From: Clostridia bacterium
GTDB lineage: Bacteria; Bacillota; Peptococcia; DRI-13; UBA5745
Direction: 5' to 3'
DNA length: 64,000 nt
Assembly (NCBI GenBank): GCA_018436095.1
Contig: JAHDMJ010000007.1
Coordinates: 124,001-188,000 of the forward strand
Shown here: positions 46,908 to 55,424 of the stretch, in pieces
How positions within the stretch are numbered: the first letter of the stretch is position 1
Layout of the letters: each line of letters opens with the position of its first letter
Notes under the pieces: model-generated
The model's input: the letters and a program-made list of their open reading frames with translations, nothing else
Database searches by the model: none
What the model was told of the DNA's origin: nothing
Translations under genes and position numbers: made by a program

Positions 46908-47663
46908 CTACTGAACACAAAGCCGAATGCCCCGCTGCTGCAATACCTCTCTTGCCAGCGGCGTCACCGTCACCCCCGGTTTTACCACAAGGATTGACCG
47001 TTCGCACCTGCGGGCGGCGCTGGCGTCCAGCAAAGGTGCGGTATACTCCTGGCTGCCGGAAAAATCCGTTCCGGCAAAATCCCTGCCGTCCTCCTGCTGG
47101 AAACAGAGCCGGATCCTTTGGGCAAGCTCCCGGGCCGGTATGAGACACAGGCCATACCCTTTCACCAGATCCAGGTTTTGCCGGATGCGCTGCCGGTAGG
47201 CCAAACCTGCGGCGGCAAAAAGCCGGTTATCCGGATCGCAGCCCTCTTTGGCAGCCAGAATGGCTTTTCCCTGCATAAGAGCGGTGCGGATAAGGTCGGT
47301 TACCGGATTGTCGGAAATCCCCGCCGCAACCTTCGTCATCGTATTAAAGGTTAACACAGGAATAGCAACCACATCGATTTCCGCCAGCAGTTGCAAAGAG
47401 ACAACCCTATCACCGGGAATAACCCGTCCCGGCATTTGCGGCATGCTTTTGCTGTCCGCACCAAACAATTCCTCTGCATTCTTTGTAAAAACCGTAGTGA
47501 TCTCATAGCCTTCGTTTTCTATGATGCGAAGCTGTTCCGCAGCGCCATGGGCCCCTAAGATACCGGCACAGCAAAGGGCCAAAATCCTTCCTTTAGGCTG
47601 TGGCTCCTTATACATGGTGCGAAGAACCTCCATCACGATCCGGCGAATCTTTTCCTCGTCCAA
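46908..47663 (-). CDS. GRM-associated flavoprotein (PF02441 family)
   Basis: A 251-aa protein of the phosphopantothenoylcysteine-decarboxylase-like flavoprotein fold: ILALCCAGILGAHGAAEQLR near the N-terminus, then IDVVAIPVLTFNTMTKVAAG. It occurs in several glycyl-radical and Pdu loci with unknown function. The start is best read as TTG 47663, because GGAGGTGAT lies eight bases upstream (inside an ATG-opened frame at 47678). The resulting N-terminus DEEKIRRIVMEVLRTMYKE is an amphipathic helix like other encapsulation peptides in this locus, so it is probably lumenal. Confidence 0.82.
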   Translation of the reverse strand: MDEEKIRRIVMEVLRTMYKEPQPKGRILALCCAGILGAHGAAEQLRIIENEGYEITTVFTKNAEELFGADSKSMPQMPGRVIPGDRVVSLQLLAEIDVVAIPVLTFNTMTKVAAGISDNPVTDLIRTALMQGKAILAAKEGCDPDNRLFAAAGLAYRQRIRQNLDLVKGYGLCLIPARELAQRIRLCFQQEDGRDFAGTDFSGSQEYTAPLLDASAARRCERSILVVKPGVTVTPLAREVLQQRGIRLCVQ

Positions 47664-47680
47664 GCCAATCACCTCCATGA

Positions 47681-48232
47681 TCAATCATTGGAATGAATAC
47701 AGCTGGATTTAGGCTCTCCCTTTTTGCGGCGGCAAGCCGGGTCATTGCATAGATTACAGGATATTTCACGATCCATATCCAATTCGTCCTTTGCGGGCTG
47801 CACCGGCGTTTCTTCATTTCCCTGCGCCTCTGCCGTCTCCTGGGCTTCTGCCCCTTGAGATTCCGCTTCCTGGAGTTCCGTCTCCCGGCCTTCCGCCTCT
47901 TGGGGTTCCTCCTCTGCAAAGACTTGCGGTTCACTCGTCCAACCAACCGTGTCCTTTGAGAAAAGCATCATTTCTAATTCCCGGACGGGACGGGGAATAA
48001 TAATTTTTGCCCAAACCCTGCCCACAGCCTCAGCACAGATGCATCCGGCCTCCACTGCAGCCTTGATTGCGCCAACATCCCCGCTCAGCTTGACTGTCAC
48101 TAAACCGGAGCCTCTGCTGTACTCATATCCGATCAGCCTGACATTTGCCGCTTTGAGTGCGCTGTCTGCAAATTCAATGGCAGTGGGCAATCCTACCAGT
48201 TCTACCGCTGCGATTGCATCTAGTTTCGCCAT
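47681..48232 (-). CDS. pduK: PduK-like BMC shell protein with acidic linker and Cys-rich tail
   Basis: A 183-aa protein: a BMC domain (residues 1-95: AAVELVGLPTAIEFADSALK, SGDVGAIKAAVEAG), then about 55 residues dominated by Glu, Gln and Ala (for example EAEGRETELQEAESQGAEAQ), and a C-terminal motif C-x2-C-x4-C-x10-C (CNLCNDPACRRKK...SSC). PduK proteins have such a tail, proposed to bind Fe-S. The linker here is long and repetitive. It ends just before the flavoprotein gene and follows the aldehyde dehydrogenase gene by 11 bp. Confidence 0.88.
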   Translation of the reverse strand: MAKLDAIAAVELVGLPTAIEFADSALKAANVRLIGYEYSRGSGLVTVKLSGDVGAIKAAVEAGCICAEAVGRVWAKIIIPRPVRELEMMLFSKDTVGWTSEPQVFAEEEPQEAEGRETELQEAESQGAEAQETAEAQGNEETPVQPAKDELDMDREISCNLCNDPACRRKKGEPKSSCIHSND

Positions 48233-48243
48233 GTTTTTTCTCC

Positions 48244-49683
48244 TTACTGTCCCAGTTTTATAGCACTGCGCAAACTAAAATCATCTACCATAATACAGCG
48301 CTGGGGCCTGGTGAAGGTTTTGGGAGAAGTCAGTCCTTCGCCGGTAGGTCCCGCAATACTCAGCGACACATAACCCTCACCACCCAGCCCCACGCCGGCA
48401 TAAGAGGGGCCATTTTTCACCAGAATAGTCGTCTGGATTACCTGGGCATATTTTGTAATATTGTGCACATTTTTTGAATGGATCATGGCACTGTGGCGTC
48501 TGCGGCCTTCCGCAACCACCGCCAGGCGGATTCCCTCATCCACATCCTTCACCCGTACAACAGGCAGAAGGGGCATCAGATATTCATCCTGTACCGTGAT
48601 GTGGCAATCAGGTACTTCATATATGATGATTTTCGGATCAAAGTCCGGGGAAATCCCCAAGGCAGACAAAATCACAGCGGCGTCCTTACCGATATAGGCC
48701 TTATTAGGCCCATCCTTTGTGGTAAGCAGATCCGTCAGCTTTTGAATTACAGCCTTATCCTGAATCAGGTAGGCCCCATTGCGCTGCATCTCTTGAATGA
48801 GCTTATCGGCAACGCTTTCCACCACATAGCATTCTTTTTCCCCGATGCATTGCAGGCAGTTTTCAAAATAGCAGCCCTCCACAATGTCTTTACCGGCCTT
48901 GACAATGTCGGCGGTTTCGTCTACCAGCACGGGAGGATTACCGGGACCGGCGCCAATGCCCTTTTTCCCGGAGGCCAGAATTTCCCGGACAATTCCCGGT
49001 CCGCCTGTGGCCAGCAAGAAATCCACTTTGGGATGGCTCATCATTGCCTGGGTATTTTGAATACTGGCCTCCCTTGTACAAACCACCAGGTTATCCGGTC
49101 CCCCCGCCTCCCGAATAGCTTCATTGATCATTTTTACGGCTTCAAAGGTGGTGTTTTTACCGCCGGGATGGGGGCTCATCACCACCGCATTGCCAGCGGC
49201 GATCATACATATTGAATTGTGAATAGTGGTGCTGGAAGGGGCTGTGGAAGGCATAATACAGCCCGCTACGCCAAAGGCCCGGCGCTCAACTACCGTCAGG
49301 CCGTCGTCACCGGACATTGCCTCCGGCAGGATATCTTCCAGTCCGGGGGTTTTATCCGCCACCAGCATATGCTTTGCCACTTTGTGGCTGTAGCGCCCCA
49401 TTCCCGTTTCCTCCAGTTCCAGCAAAGAAAGGCGCTGGGCGTTTTCTCTGGTTTTCTGCCGGATCATCTCAATGATTTTGCCCCGCTTTGCCAGGGACAT
49501 CCTTTCCAGCTGATGATAGGCCTGCTCCGCCTTATCAATGGCGTCGTCTATGCTGTCAAAAATGCCATCGTTTTCAAGGACCAGGGATTGGCCCGGCAGG
49601 TTTTGAATTTGTTTTTTGATGGCGTCCGCGATCATGCTTACCACATCATCTCTTGCCATCTCGCTGTCCAAAGACAAACACAT
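48244..49683 (-). CDS. pduP: CoA-acylating aldehyde dehydrogenase (PduP/EutE type)
   Basis: A 479-aa enzyme turning the aldehyde made by the glycyl radical dehydratase into acyl-CoA and NADH. The catalytic Cys is in CLQCIGEKECYVV; GGPGIVREI and GAGPGNPPVLVDETADIVKA are typical. The first 20 residues (MARDDVVSMIADAIKKQIQN after an eight-residue lead) form an encapsulation-peptide helix. Start ATG 49683 follows AAGGGAGGG. With PduL it makes acyl-phosphate; NADH would be reoxidised by an alcohol dehydrogenase not present in this window. Confidence 0.93.
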   Translation of the reverse strand: MCLSLDSEMARDDVVSMIADAIKKQIQNLPGQSLVLENDGIFDSIDDAIDKAEQAYHQLERMSLAKRGKIIEMIRQKTRENAQRLSLLELEETGMGRYSHKVAKHMLVADKTPGLEDILPEAMSGDDGLTVVERRAFGVAGCIMPSTAPSSTTIHNSICMIAAGNAVVMSPHPGGKNTTFEAVKMINEAIREAGGPDNLVVCTREASIQNTQAMMSHPKVDFLLATGGPGIVREILASGKKGIGAGPGNPPVLVDETADIVKAGKDIVEGCYFENCLQCIGEKECYVVESVADKLIQEMQRNGAYLIQDKAVIQKLTDLLTTKDGPNKAYIGKDAAVILSALGISPDFDPKIIIYEVPDCHITVQDEYLMPLLPVVRVKDVDEGIRLAVVAEGRRRHSAMIHSKNVHNITKYAQVIQTTILVKNGPSYAGVGLGGEGYVSLSIAGPTGEGLTSPKTFTRPQRCIMVDDFSLRSAIKLGQ

Positions 49684-49774
49684 AATGAAAACCCTCCCTT
49701 ATATGCAGAAGGCGTCAATGAGAAAGAGCGCCGATTTCTCCTTCTGTTTTTTTCCATCGGCGCTCGTCGCAACG

Positions 49775-50560
49775 TTAAATAATATACGGCGTCCCTGAGG
49801 ACGTGGGTTTGCTGCCCAATGTTGCCAAAAGCTGAACGGCAATATCCCGGCCCGTCATGGCAGCTTGTTTTACAGCGCCGGAATCCCCGGAGAACATAAT
49901 GATAAACTCATTGGAATAGCTGGTGCCTTTTGCCGGTGAACACTGCATAACGACCTCCACATCAGCGGATTTCACAGCAGTATCCGCCATAACCATGCCG
50001 ATGGCGGCAGGACAGGCAGAGAGTAGTCCCCAGGCCTTACCAAGGGGGGCATTGAAGTTTTCGGCCAGAACGGAGCTGGCCCTTGCCGTGTACTGGGCCT
50101 CCACGTGGCCGGCTTCATTCATATAAATATCGCCAAAGAATCCCGGCAGGGTGGCCAGGGTGATTTCCACCGCCCGCTTTACGTCGGAAACCTCATCGGC
50201 CCCGAATACGGCCAGACAGCCATGGCCGCCGCCGCCCTTAGTGTCCCGGGGCATTTCAAATTTAAGCAGCTGGGTATTGCTGGATTTTACCGCTTCGTCC
50301 GCCGCCATTGCCTGGGGTCCGGCGCCGGTCCGGGCGCCCACAATGCCCAGGGAGCGATATTTTTTGTCGATACCCAGCTTTTCCTGGATATTGTTATCCA
50401 CATTGGGGATCACCAGGCCGATGGTGTCCCCTATTGCCGTGCCCACAAATTCCGTCAGACCGCAAATCTGGCTTAAACTCTGGGGTGCAGCTTTGGCGGC
50501 AGGCAATTGTTTCTTTTCAATTTCATCCATAATGGCCTTTACAATATCTGCTTTATCCAT
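49775..50560 (-). CDS. pduB: PduB-type trimeric BMC shell protein
   Basis: A 261-aa tandem-BMC trimer subunit with the PduB hallmark EFVGTAIGDTIGLVIPNVD and second-domain GMVMADTAVKSADVEVVMQC. The N-terminal extension (DKADIVKAIMDEIEKKQL) is a helical segment like that of PduB, which ties the shell to its core. Such trimers carry large gated pores. It is the second shell gene behind the glycyl radical enzyme and follows TTAGGAGG. Confidence 0.94.
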   Translation of the reverse strand: MDKADIVKAIMDEIEKKQLPAAKAAPQSLSQICGLTEFVGTAIGDTIGLVIPNVDNNIQEKLGIDKKYRSLGIVGARTGAGPQAMAADEAVKSSNTQLLKFEMPRDTKGGGGHGCLAVFGADEVSDVKRAVEITLATLPGFFGDIYMNEAGHVEAQYTARASSVLAENFNAPLGKAWGLLSACPAAIGMVMADTAVKSADVEVVMQCSPAKGTSYSNEFIIMFSGDSGAVKQAAMTGRDIAVQLLATLGSKPTSSGTPYII

Positions 50561-50632
50561 TACAAAACCTCCTAATATAGTCTAGCGTACTGTCTCCAGG
50601 GGATAATACGCTTGCGGCAGCCTGCTTCGGGT

Positions 50633-50911
50633 TTACACTGTACGAGGCAGAATTTTTTCCACATCACTGTGGGGACGGGGAATCACGTGTACGGAAATCA
50701 CTTCGCCTACACGCTGGGCTGCCGCGGCGCCTGCATCGGTAGCCGCCTTGACTGCGCCCACATCGCCGCGAACCATAACGGTGACGAGGCCCGAGCCAAT
50801 CTTTTCATAACCCACCAACGCCACATTAGCCGATTTGCTCATTGCATCCGCCGCTTCAATTGCTCCCACCAGACCTTTAGTTTCAATCATGCCTAATGCT
50901 TCTTGTGCCAT
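50633..50911 (-). CDS. pduA: hexameric BMC-H shell protein (PduA/PduJ type)
   Basis: A 92-aa canonical shell tile: [54 protein letters not shown]. It should form the main hexagonal facet. The pore loop reads KIGSGLV, as in PduA-type pores. ATG 50911 has GGAGG ten bases upstream, so an upstream ATG at 50926 (inside that site) is rejected. It lies between the glycyl radical enzyme and pduB. Confidence 0.95.
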   Translation of the reverse strand: MAQEALGMIETKGLVGAIEAADAMSKSANVALVGYEKIGSGLVTVMVRGDVGAVKAATDAGAAAAQRVGEVISVHVIPRPHSDVEKILPRTV

Positions 50912-51008
50912 TTTAATATCCTCCATTCAAATTATGTACTTGCGCCGGCAGCGCCGGCAGTACCGGCCCGGCTGTCAACTCAAATATGGTTTGTGTCAAA
51001 CCGCCGCA

Positions 51009-53636
51009 TCAGTCAAAGGAGTCGTAGGAGTTTCTGCCAATCAAGTCGTCCTGCAATTCCTTGCTCAAACGTACGAAGTAGGCGCTGTAACCCGCAACAC
51101 GGACCAAAAGACCCTGGTACCGTTCCGGATTCCGTTGAGCCTCCTTCAAGGTTTCCGTATTGACGATATTGAACTGGATGTGCTGACCGAAGCGTTGGAA
51201 GTAGGTTTCGATAAAGCTGATCATATTGTTGCGGCCGGTTTCACCGGAAACGCAGCTCGGCGTAAAGCGTACGTTGGTCAGCGTGCCGTTTCCTGCGTTC
51301 AGGTGGTCGATCTTGGCAGCGGATTTGATCATAGCCGTAGGGCCGTTTACATCGTGGCAACCCAGTACGTTATGGACGGGGCCAAGGCAGTTGGACACCG
51401 CTTCGCCGGCCAGACGGCCATCCAAAGAGGCGCCCTGATTCATGCCGATGCCCACATTGGCCGATACGCTGTATACGCCGGGCAAATACTTGCCGCCCCG
51501 GACGTTCCTATGCTTCAGTACGTTGTTGCAGTAGCTGTCCGTACCCCAGCGCACGAAATCATCGGCGTAATCGTCATCGTTGCCAAAGTGATGTACCTTA
51601 TCGGAGTTGATCAGGTTATAAAGGGCTTCATAACCCACCCAGTTTTTACGAAGAGCATCCAGCATTTCCTTGCCGGTGATGCGTTTCTCTTCAAAGATCA
51701 ACTGTTGGATAGTGGTCATTCCATCTCCCACAGTGCCGCAGCCTACGCCCTGAGGACCGGTATGATTGTAGATGGCGCCGCCGGCGGAAACGTCCAAGCC
51801 GCGGGCGGTGCAGTCCAGCATCAGGGATGAGAGATAGGGCAGAGGTTTCAGACGGGCATGGGCCAGCTCAATGGTATTAACAAAAGTAACCATCTTCTCA
51901 ACCCAGTACTTCATCTGAATTTCATAGGCTTCCTTGACCTGCTCAATGTTAGTGAAGTGCTCCAGACTGCCGGTTCTGGGACCCAGGCTGCCGCCTGCTC
52001 CTGCGCAACGCTGCCAACGGGGGCACTGCTGCCCGCAGGTGATGCAGCGGCCATCGTTGACGGCCAGCTCCAGAACCTTCGGCATACTGAAATAGCAGGC
52101 GTCATGGGCGCCATACTCTTTACCGGCAGCATCAATTTCCACGCAGCCAACCATGGAGTAGTTCCTGGAATCCTCCAGGGTCCTGCCGGAAGCAATAGAA
52201 GCGGGAATAATGGCCTCATCGTTAAATACCTTCGGCTGCCCGGTTCCCACTTTAATGGAATTGACTACTTTCACCTTATATTCCCAAGGAGAATTCTGGG
52301 ACCAGCGCACTGCAAACCAGGGATCGGGAAGCAGTGTGTGGACATGGGCCTCAATGGCAAGATAAGATAGGTCATTTGTTGCGTCTTCACCGTTTTTGTC
52401 ACAGCCGCCTACCAAAAGCAGGGTGCCGGCAATACCTACCTCCGTATTTAGAACGGCGGAGCCTTCGTCACGGATTTTGGTCATTTCATAAATTTTGATG
52501 TAAAAGTTTTCAATCAGCTCGCAAGCCTGCCGTTTGGTGATACGGCCTTCCCGCATATCTTTCTCATAGAAAGGATAAAGCAGCTGGTCAAAACGTCCAT
52601 AGGAAATGGAATGACCATTGGATTCAATCAGCACAATATTTGTGCCCAGGTGATAGAGCTGCATGGCTTCCCAGAAGGTACGGGGCGGATTTTCAGAAAC
52701 CCATTCGCAGTTGGAGGCGATCTGATTCAGCTCCGCCTTGCGATTTGCATCCCTCTCTTTTGCCGTCATTTCACGGGCTAAGGCCGCATAGCGCTTAAAA
52801 TAGATGGTGCAGGCTTCCAGACAGATCATCTGAGCGGTATGGAATTCTCTTCTTTCCATGCCCTTGGGATCGTGGCGGTTGATTTTGTCCATCTGCTCCA
52901 AAACGTCCTGTTTCAGGCCGTTGTAGCCTTTGGAGAACAACAGTTCATAGTTGCAGATCAAATGGCCGATGCCGCAAAACAGATACAGGTTGGGATAAAA
53001 CACAGGCACTCCACCGGCGGAGCAGCCTTTGATCTCTTCCTCCGTAAGAATATCCATGACTACGTCTTTGACGTTTTTGCCTTCCCAGTAATCAGCCAGG
53101 CCAAGCAAGTTACGCTTTACGCTGTCGTCCAGCTGGAAGTTGTCGTTGACCCGCTGATCCCAGGGAGATTCCTTGAGCTCACGAACGATCCAATCGTAAG
53201 AAAACTCGGGGAAAACTGGTGCGTTGCGCCGGGGCGCCGCAATTTCTCCCACAATCAGTTCCTCGGGATAAATATTAATCGTTACGTTTTCCAGAATGTG
53301 CTTGAGGATCTTTGCATTTTTAATAATTGTGGAGCCGCCGATTTTTTGATGGGCTTCCGTGTACAGCAGCGCCCGCTCATCATCTACGCGCTGGCGAATG
53401 CTGTGCACGCTTCTCAGTATGCGGTTGATACGGGGGAAGGGAGAGGGCTCTGCATGTCCGCTGAAATCCATGAGTGTGTACTCATGGTCAAAAGCCTCCA
53501 TGCCCCCTGTGCCAAACTGGTCCTGAGCTGTTTCTGGTGCTGCACCTTTGGAAAGCGGCGCACTGCCTTCCTGCTGTTTTAGTTGCGCCATGACCTGACT
53601 AACCAATTCTTCGATTTGTTTGGATGTCATTTGCAT
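51009..53636 (-). CDS. glycyl radical enzyme, 1,2-propanediol/glycerol-dehydratase type
   Basis: An 875-aa microcompartment enzyme. The glycyl radical site is G849 (VRVAGYSA) and the thiyl Cys is C498 (GCVEIDAAGKEYG). Diol-dehydratase positions are kept: H225 (GIGHLI), H342 (ESNGHSIS), E500 and D512 (GAHDA), aligning with the Clostridium butyricum glycerol dehydratase residues H164, H281, E435 and D447. CutC instead has Phe and Thr at two of these. It should dehydrate a vicinal diol to an aldehyde. Residues 1-60 are an extension whose helix SKQIEELVSQVMAQLKQ looks like an encapsulation peptide. A four-Cys insertion (531-544) is unusual. ATG 53636 follows AAGGAGCG. First gene of the main operon. 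Confidence 0.88.
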   Translation of the reverse strand: MQMTSKQIEELVSQVMAQLKQQEGSAPLSKGAAPETAQDQFGTGGMEAFDHEYTLMDFSGHAEPSPFPRINRILRSVHSIRQRVDDERALLYTEAHQKIGGSTIIKNAKILKHILENVTINIYPEELIVGEIAAPRRNAPVFPEFSYDWIVRELKESPWDQRVNDNFQLDDSVKRNLLGLADYWEGKNVKDVVMDILTEEEIKGCSAGGVPVFYPNLYLFCGIGHLICNYELLFSKGYNGLKQDVLEQMDKINRHDPKGMERREFHTAQMICLEACTIYFKRYAALAREMTAKERDANRKAELNQIASNCEWVSENPPRTFWEAMQLYHLGTNIVLIESNGHSISYGRFDQLLYPFYEKDMREGRITKRQACELIENFYIKIYEMTKIRDEGSAVLNTEVGIAGTLLLVGGCDKNGEDATNDLSYLAIEAHVHTLLPDPWFAVRWSQNSPWEYKVKVVNSIKVGTGQPKVFNDEAIIPASIASGRTLEDSRNYSMVGCVEIDAAGKEYGAHDACYFSMPKVLELAVNDGRCITCGQQCPRWQRCAGAGGSLGPRTGSLEHFTNIEQVKEAYEIQMKYWVEKMVTFVNTIELAHARLKPLPYLSSLMLDCTARGLDVSAGGAIYNHTGPQGVGCGTVGDGMTTIQQLIFEEKRITGKEMLDALRKNWVGYEALYNLINSDKVHHFGNDDDYADDFVRWGTDSYCNNVLKHRNVRGGKYLPGVYSVSANVGIGMNQGASLDGRLAGEAVSNCLGPVHNVLGCHDVNGPTAMIKSAAKIDHLNAGNGTLTNVRFTPSCVSGETGRNNMISFIETYFQRFGQHIQFNIVNTETLKEAQRNPERYQGLLVRVAGYSAYFVRLSKELQDDLIGRNSYDSFD

Positions 53637-53731
53637 AGTACACGCTCCTTTTCCGGAAATAATTTCTGGTTGAATTTTTTACCTCCCGAGGTTTTCAAAG
53701 GAACCGGGCAGTGCTTCCTTGAATTAGCGTC

Positions 53732-53760
53732 ATCATATAAAAGAACCTTCTATTTGTCGT
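53732..53760 (-). promoter_or_regulatory. candidate promoter of the main GRM operon
   Basis: On the - strand, ACGACA (53760-53755), a 17-nt spacer and TATGAT (53737-53732), about 95 bp before the glycyl radical enzyme start. The weak -35 suits an activated promoter. The rest of the 433-bp divergent region 53637-54069 shows no credible gene; short ORFs on both strands there lack ribosome sites and family resemblance. Confidence 0.45.
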
Positions 53761-53767
53761 GATTGTT

Positions 53768-53785
53768 TATTGCGAATAAGCAATA
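53768..53785. promoter_or_regulatory. dyad TATTGC-N6-GCAATA, candidate operator
   Basis: A perfect 6-bp inverted repeat lies eight bases upstream of the candidate -35 of the GRM operon and also overlaps a possible promoter (TTGTTT-N17-TTATTT) reading toward the PocR-domain gene. The location suits an activator controlling both directions. Confidence 0.45.
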
Positions 53786-54069
53786 TTATTTTGTCAATTC
53801 TGGCAAGCTTGATTGGCTCCGATTTTTCTCTATCAGTATTTGTCCCCATCGTATCTTTCGTTGCCTTCTTATATTTCTTCCCACGTGTTATTTTCTCAAT
53901 TCCATCATTTGTTATACTCTTTCGTTTTTTTAGGCTTATATTCATTCAATTTAGATATTTTTTGATGCATAAGCCTACATTGTTCCATCTGGACAGTTGA
54001 CAAAACATGTTATACCATATAATCCCGGGGTAAATAGGTTTAAAGGGTTCGGCACAGGGGGAAGGAGGG

Positions 54070-55365
54070 ATGACTTTGCTTTTTTTTGAATTAGTTGACC
54101 TGGTTCCCGTAGAAGTCCTTGAAGAGATCTTGCTGCGTTTTTCAAAGGTGACCAAGCTTACAACTTTGATTACCGACCGTCAGGGCCATCCTGTCACATC
54201 ACAAAGAGATTTCAATCATGTCTGTAAGCTGGTCCGCAAGTTTCCCGAGCCTGAGCTGGAGCAGCTCTGCATCCGCTCCGACGCCAGCGCAGGAATTGAA
54301 GCCGCCAACCGCAAAAAACCCTTTATCTACCGCTGTCATGCTGGTTTGGTGGACGCCGTTGTGCCGATTATTATTGCTGACCGCTACTGGGGAGCTATTT
54401 TTGTGGGGCAAACCCAGTTGGTTGAAGAAGACATGGGCAAAATCCCGGAACTGCGTGTCAACGGTGATATTACCCTCAGCAATTACCCGGGGCTGGCAGA
54501 ACAGATCAAGCAATACGTAAGCGAGCAGCCCCGGATTACCTTAGCGCAAATGGAGGCCAATGTAGCGCTGCTCTATACCATCTCTAACTACATCGCCGAG
54601 ATTGGCTATAAACACCTGATGCAGGAAGAGCTGAATCAACAAAAACTGAAGCTGATTCAGGAAGAAAACTCCTGTATAAGCTTCCAGAAAAACATTGCCA
54701 GATTAGAGCTGCAGCTTCTGCAGAATCAAATGAATCCCCGGTTCCTCTTTAATACGCTTAATGCAATCTACCTACAGGCCACCCTGGAAAATGCCACAAA
54801 GTCCGCCAACCTTTTATATTCCCTGATCAATATCATCCGCCGCTCCGCCAAACAGCAATCCTCCCATGTGACTGTGGAGGATGAAATTGCCTATATACAG
54901 AATTACATTCAGTTAAAAAATGTCTCTATATTCCAGCAAACCATGATTCAAATCAATGCCGACCGAAAATCTCTGGATTGCTTTATCCCTATCTTTACCT
55001 TACAGCCCCTGGTGGAAAATGTTTTTGTACAGTATTTCATTGAAAAATCCCTGAACAATCCGGTGCTGGATATTTCGATTATAAAAGTAAAGGGCCAGGT
55101 AGAAATCGTCCTCTCCTGCAAACAGCTGGTGCTCAGTGAAAGCGAGCGTATGGCTCTGACTAATCATTCGCATAATAAAAAGGATTCCTTAATCGTTACT
55201 GTACTGAATTTTCGCAATGTAACGGAAATTCTGACACAGTACTATCAGGAAGCCTTTTCATGGAAAGTGGAAAGCAGTATCGACCTGGGGACTTATATTG
55301 AATTCTCCCTGCCCTATTCTACCGACGGTTTTTTCCCCAAGCCCATTAAATCCCAATATGCTTGA
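54070..55365 (+). CDS. PocR-domain histidine kinase homologue lacking the phospho-His (pseudokinase)
   Basis: A 431-aa soluble protein: a PocR ligand-binding domain (about 12-170; includes CIRSDASAGIEAANRKKPFI and YRCHAGLVDAVVPIIIADRY), a coiled linker, and a LytS/YesM-type kinase domain. At the phosphoacceptor motif it reads LLQNQMNPRFLFNTLN, with Arg224 where the family has His. In the ATPase part only LQPLVEN is recognisable; the DNGxG and GxGL boxes are missing. It therefore should not transfer phosphate. PocR domains bind small organic ligands such as 1,2-propanediol-like compounds. It is divergent from the GRM operon and probably senses its substrate. ATG 54070 is very close to GGAAGGAGGG, so TTG 54076 is a possible true start. 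Confidence 0.88.
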   Translation: MTLLFFELVDLVPVEVLEEILLRFSKVTKLTTLITDRQGHPVTSQRDFNHVCKLVRKFPEPELEQLCIRSDASAGIEAANRKKPFIYRCHAGLVDAVVPIIIADRYWGAIFVGQTQLVEEDMGKIPELRVNGDITLSNYPGLAEQIKQYVSEQPRITLAQMEANVALLYTISNYIAEIGYKHLMQEELNQQKLKLIQEENSCISFQKNIARLELQLLQNQMNPRFLFNTLNAIYLQATLENATKSANLLYSLINIIRRSAKQQSSHVTVEDEIAYIQNYIQLKNVSIFQQTMIQINADRKSLDCFIPIFTLQPLVENVFVQYFIEKSLNNPVLDISIIKVKGQVEIVLSCKQLVLSESERMALTNHSHNKKDSLIVTVLNFRNVTEILTQYYQEAFSWKVESSIDLGTYIEFSLPYSTDGFFPKPIKSQYA

Positions 55366-55424
55366 TTCTTATCGCAAAAGCTGTATAGTATATACACTCT
55401 GTCTTGGCGTAAGGGGCCGGCAGA

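Noticed and set aside
50835-51830. A + strand ORF of 331 codons opposite the 3' end of the glycyl radical enzyme
   Set aside because: It overlaps the glycyl radical region, which is certain, and has no ribosome site.
51009-53636. Calling the glycyl radical enzyme choline trimethylamine-lyase (CutC)
   Set aside because: The active-site set H225, H342, E500 and D512 matches diol dehydratases; CutC has GCVEPQKSGR with Thr and Phe at the informative places.
53733-54000. Short ORFs (70-76 codons) on both strands between the GRM operon and the PocR gene
   Set aside because: Low-complexity AT-rich reading on opposite strands of one region; no initiation signal. Treated as regulatory DNA.
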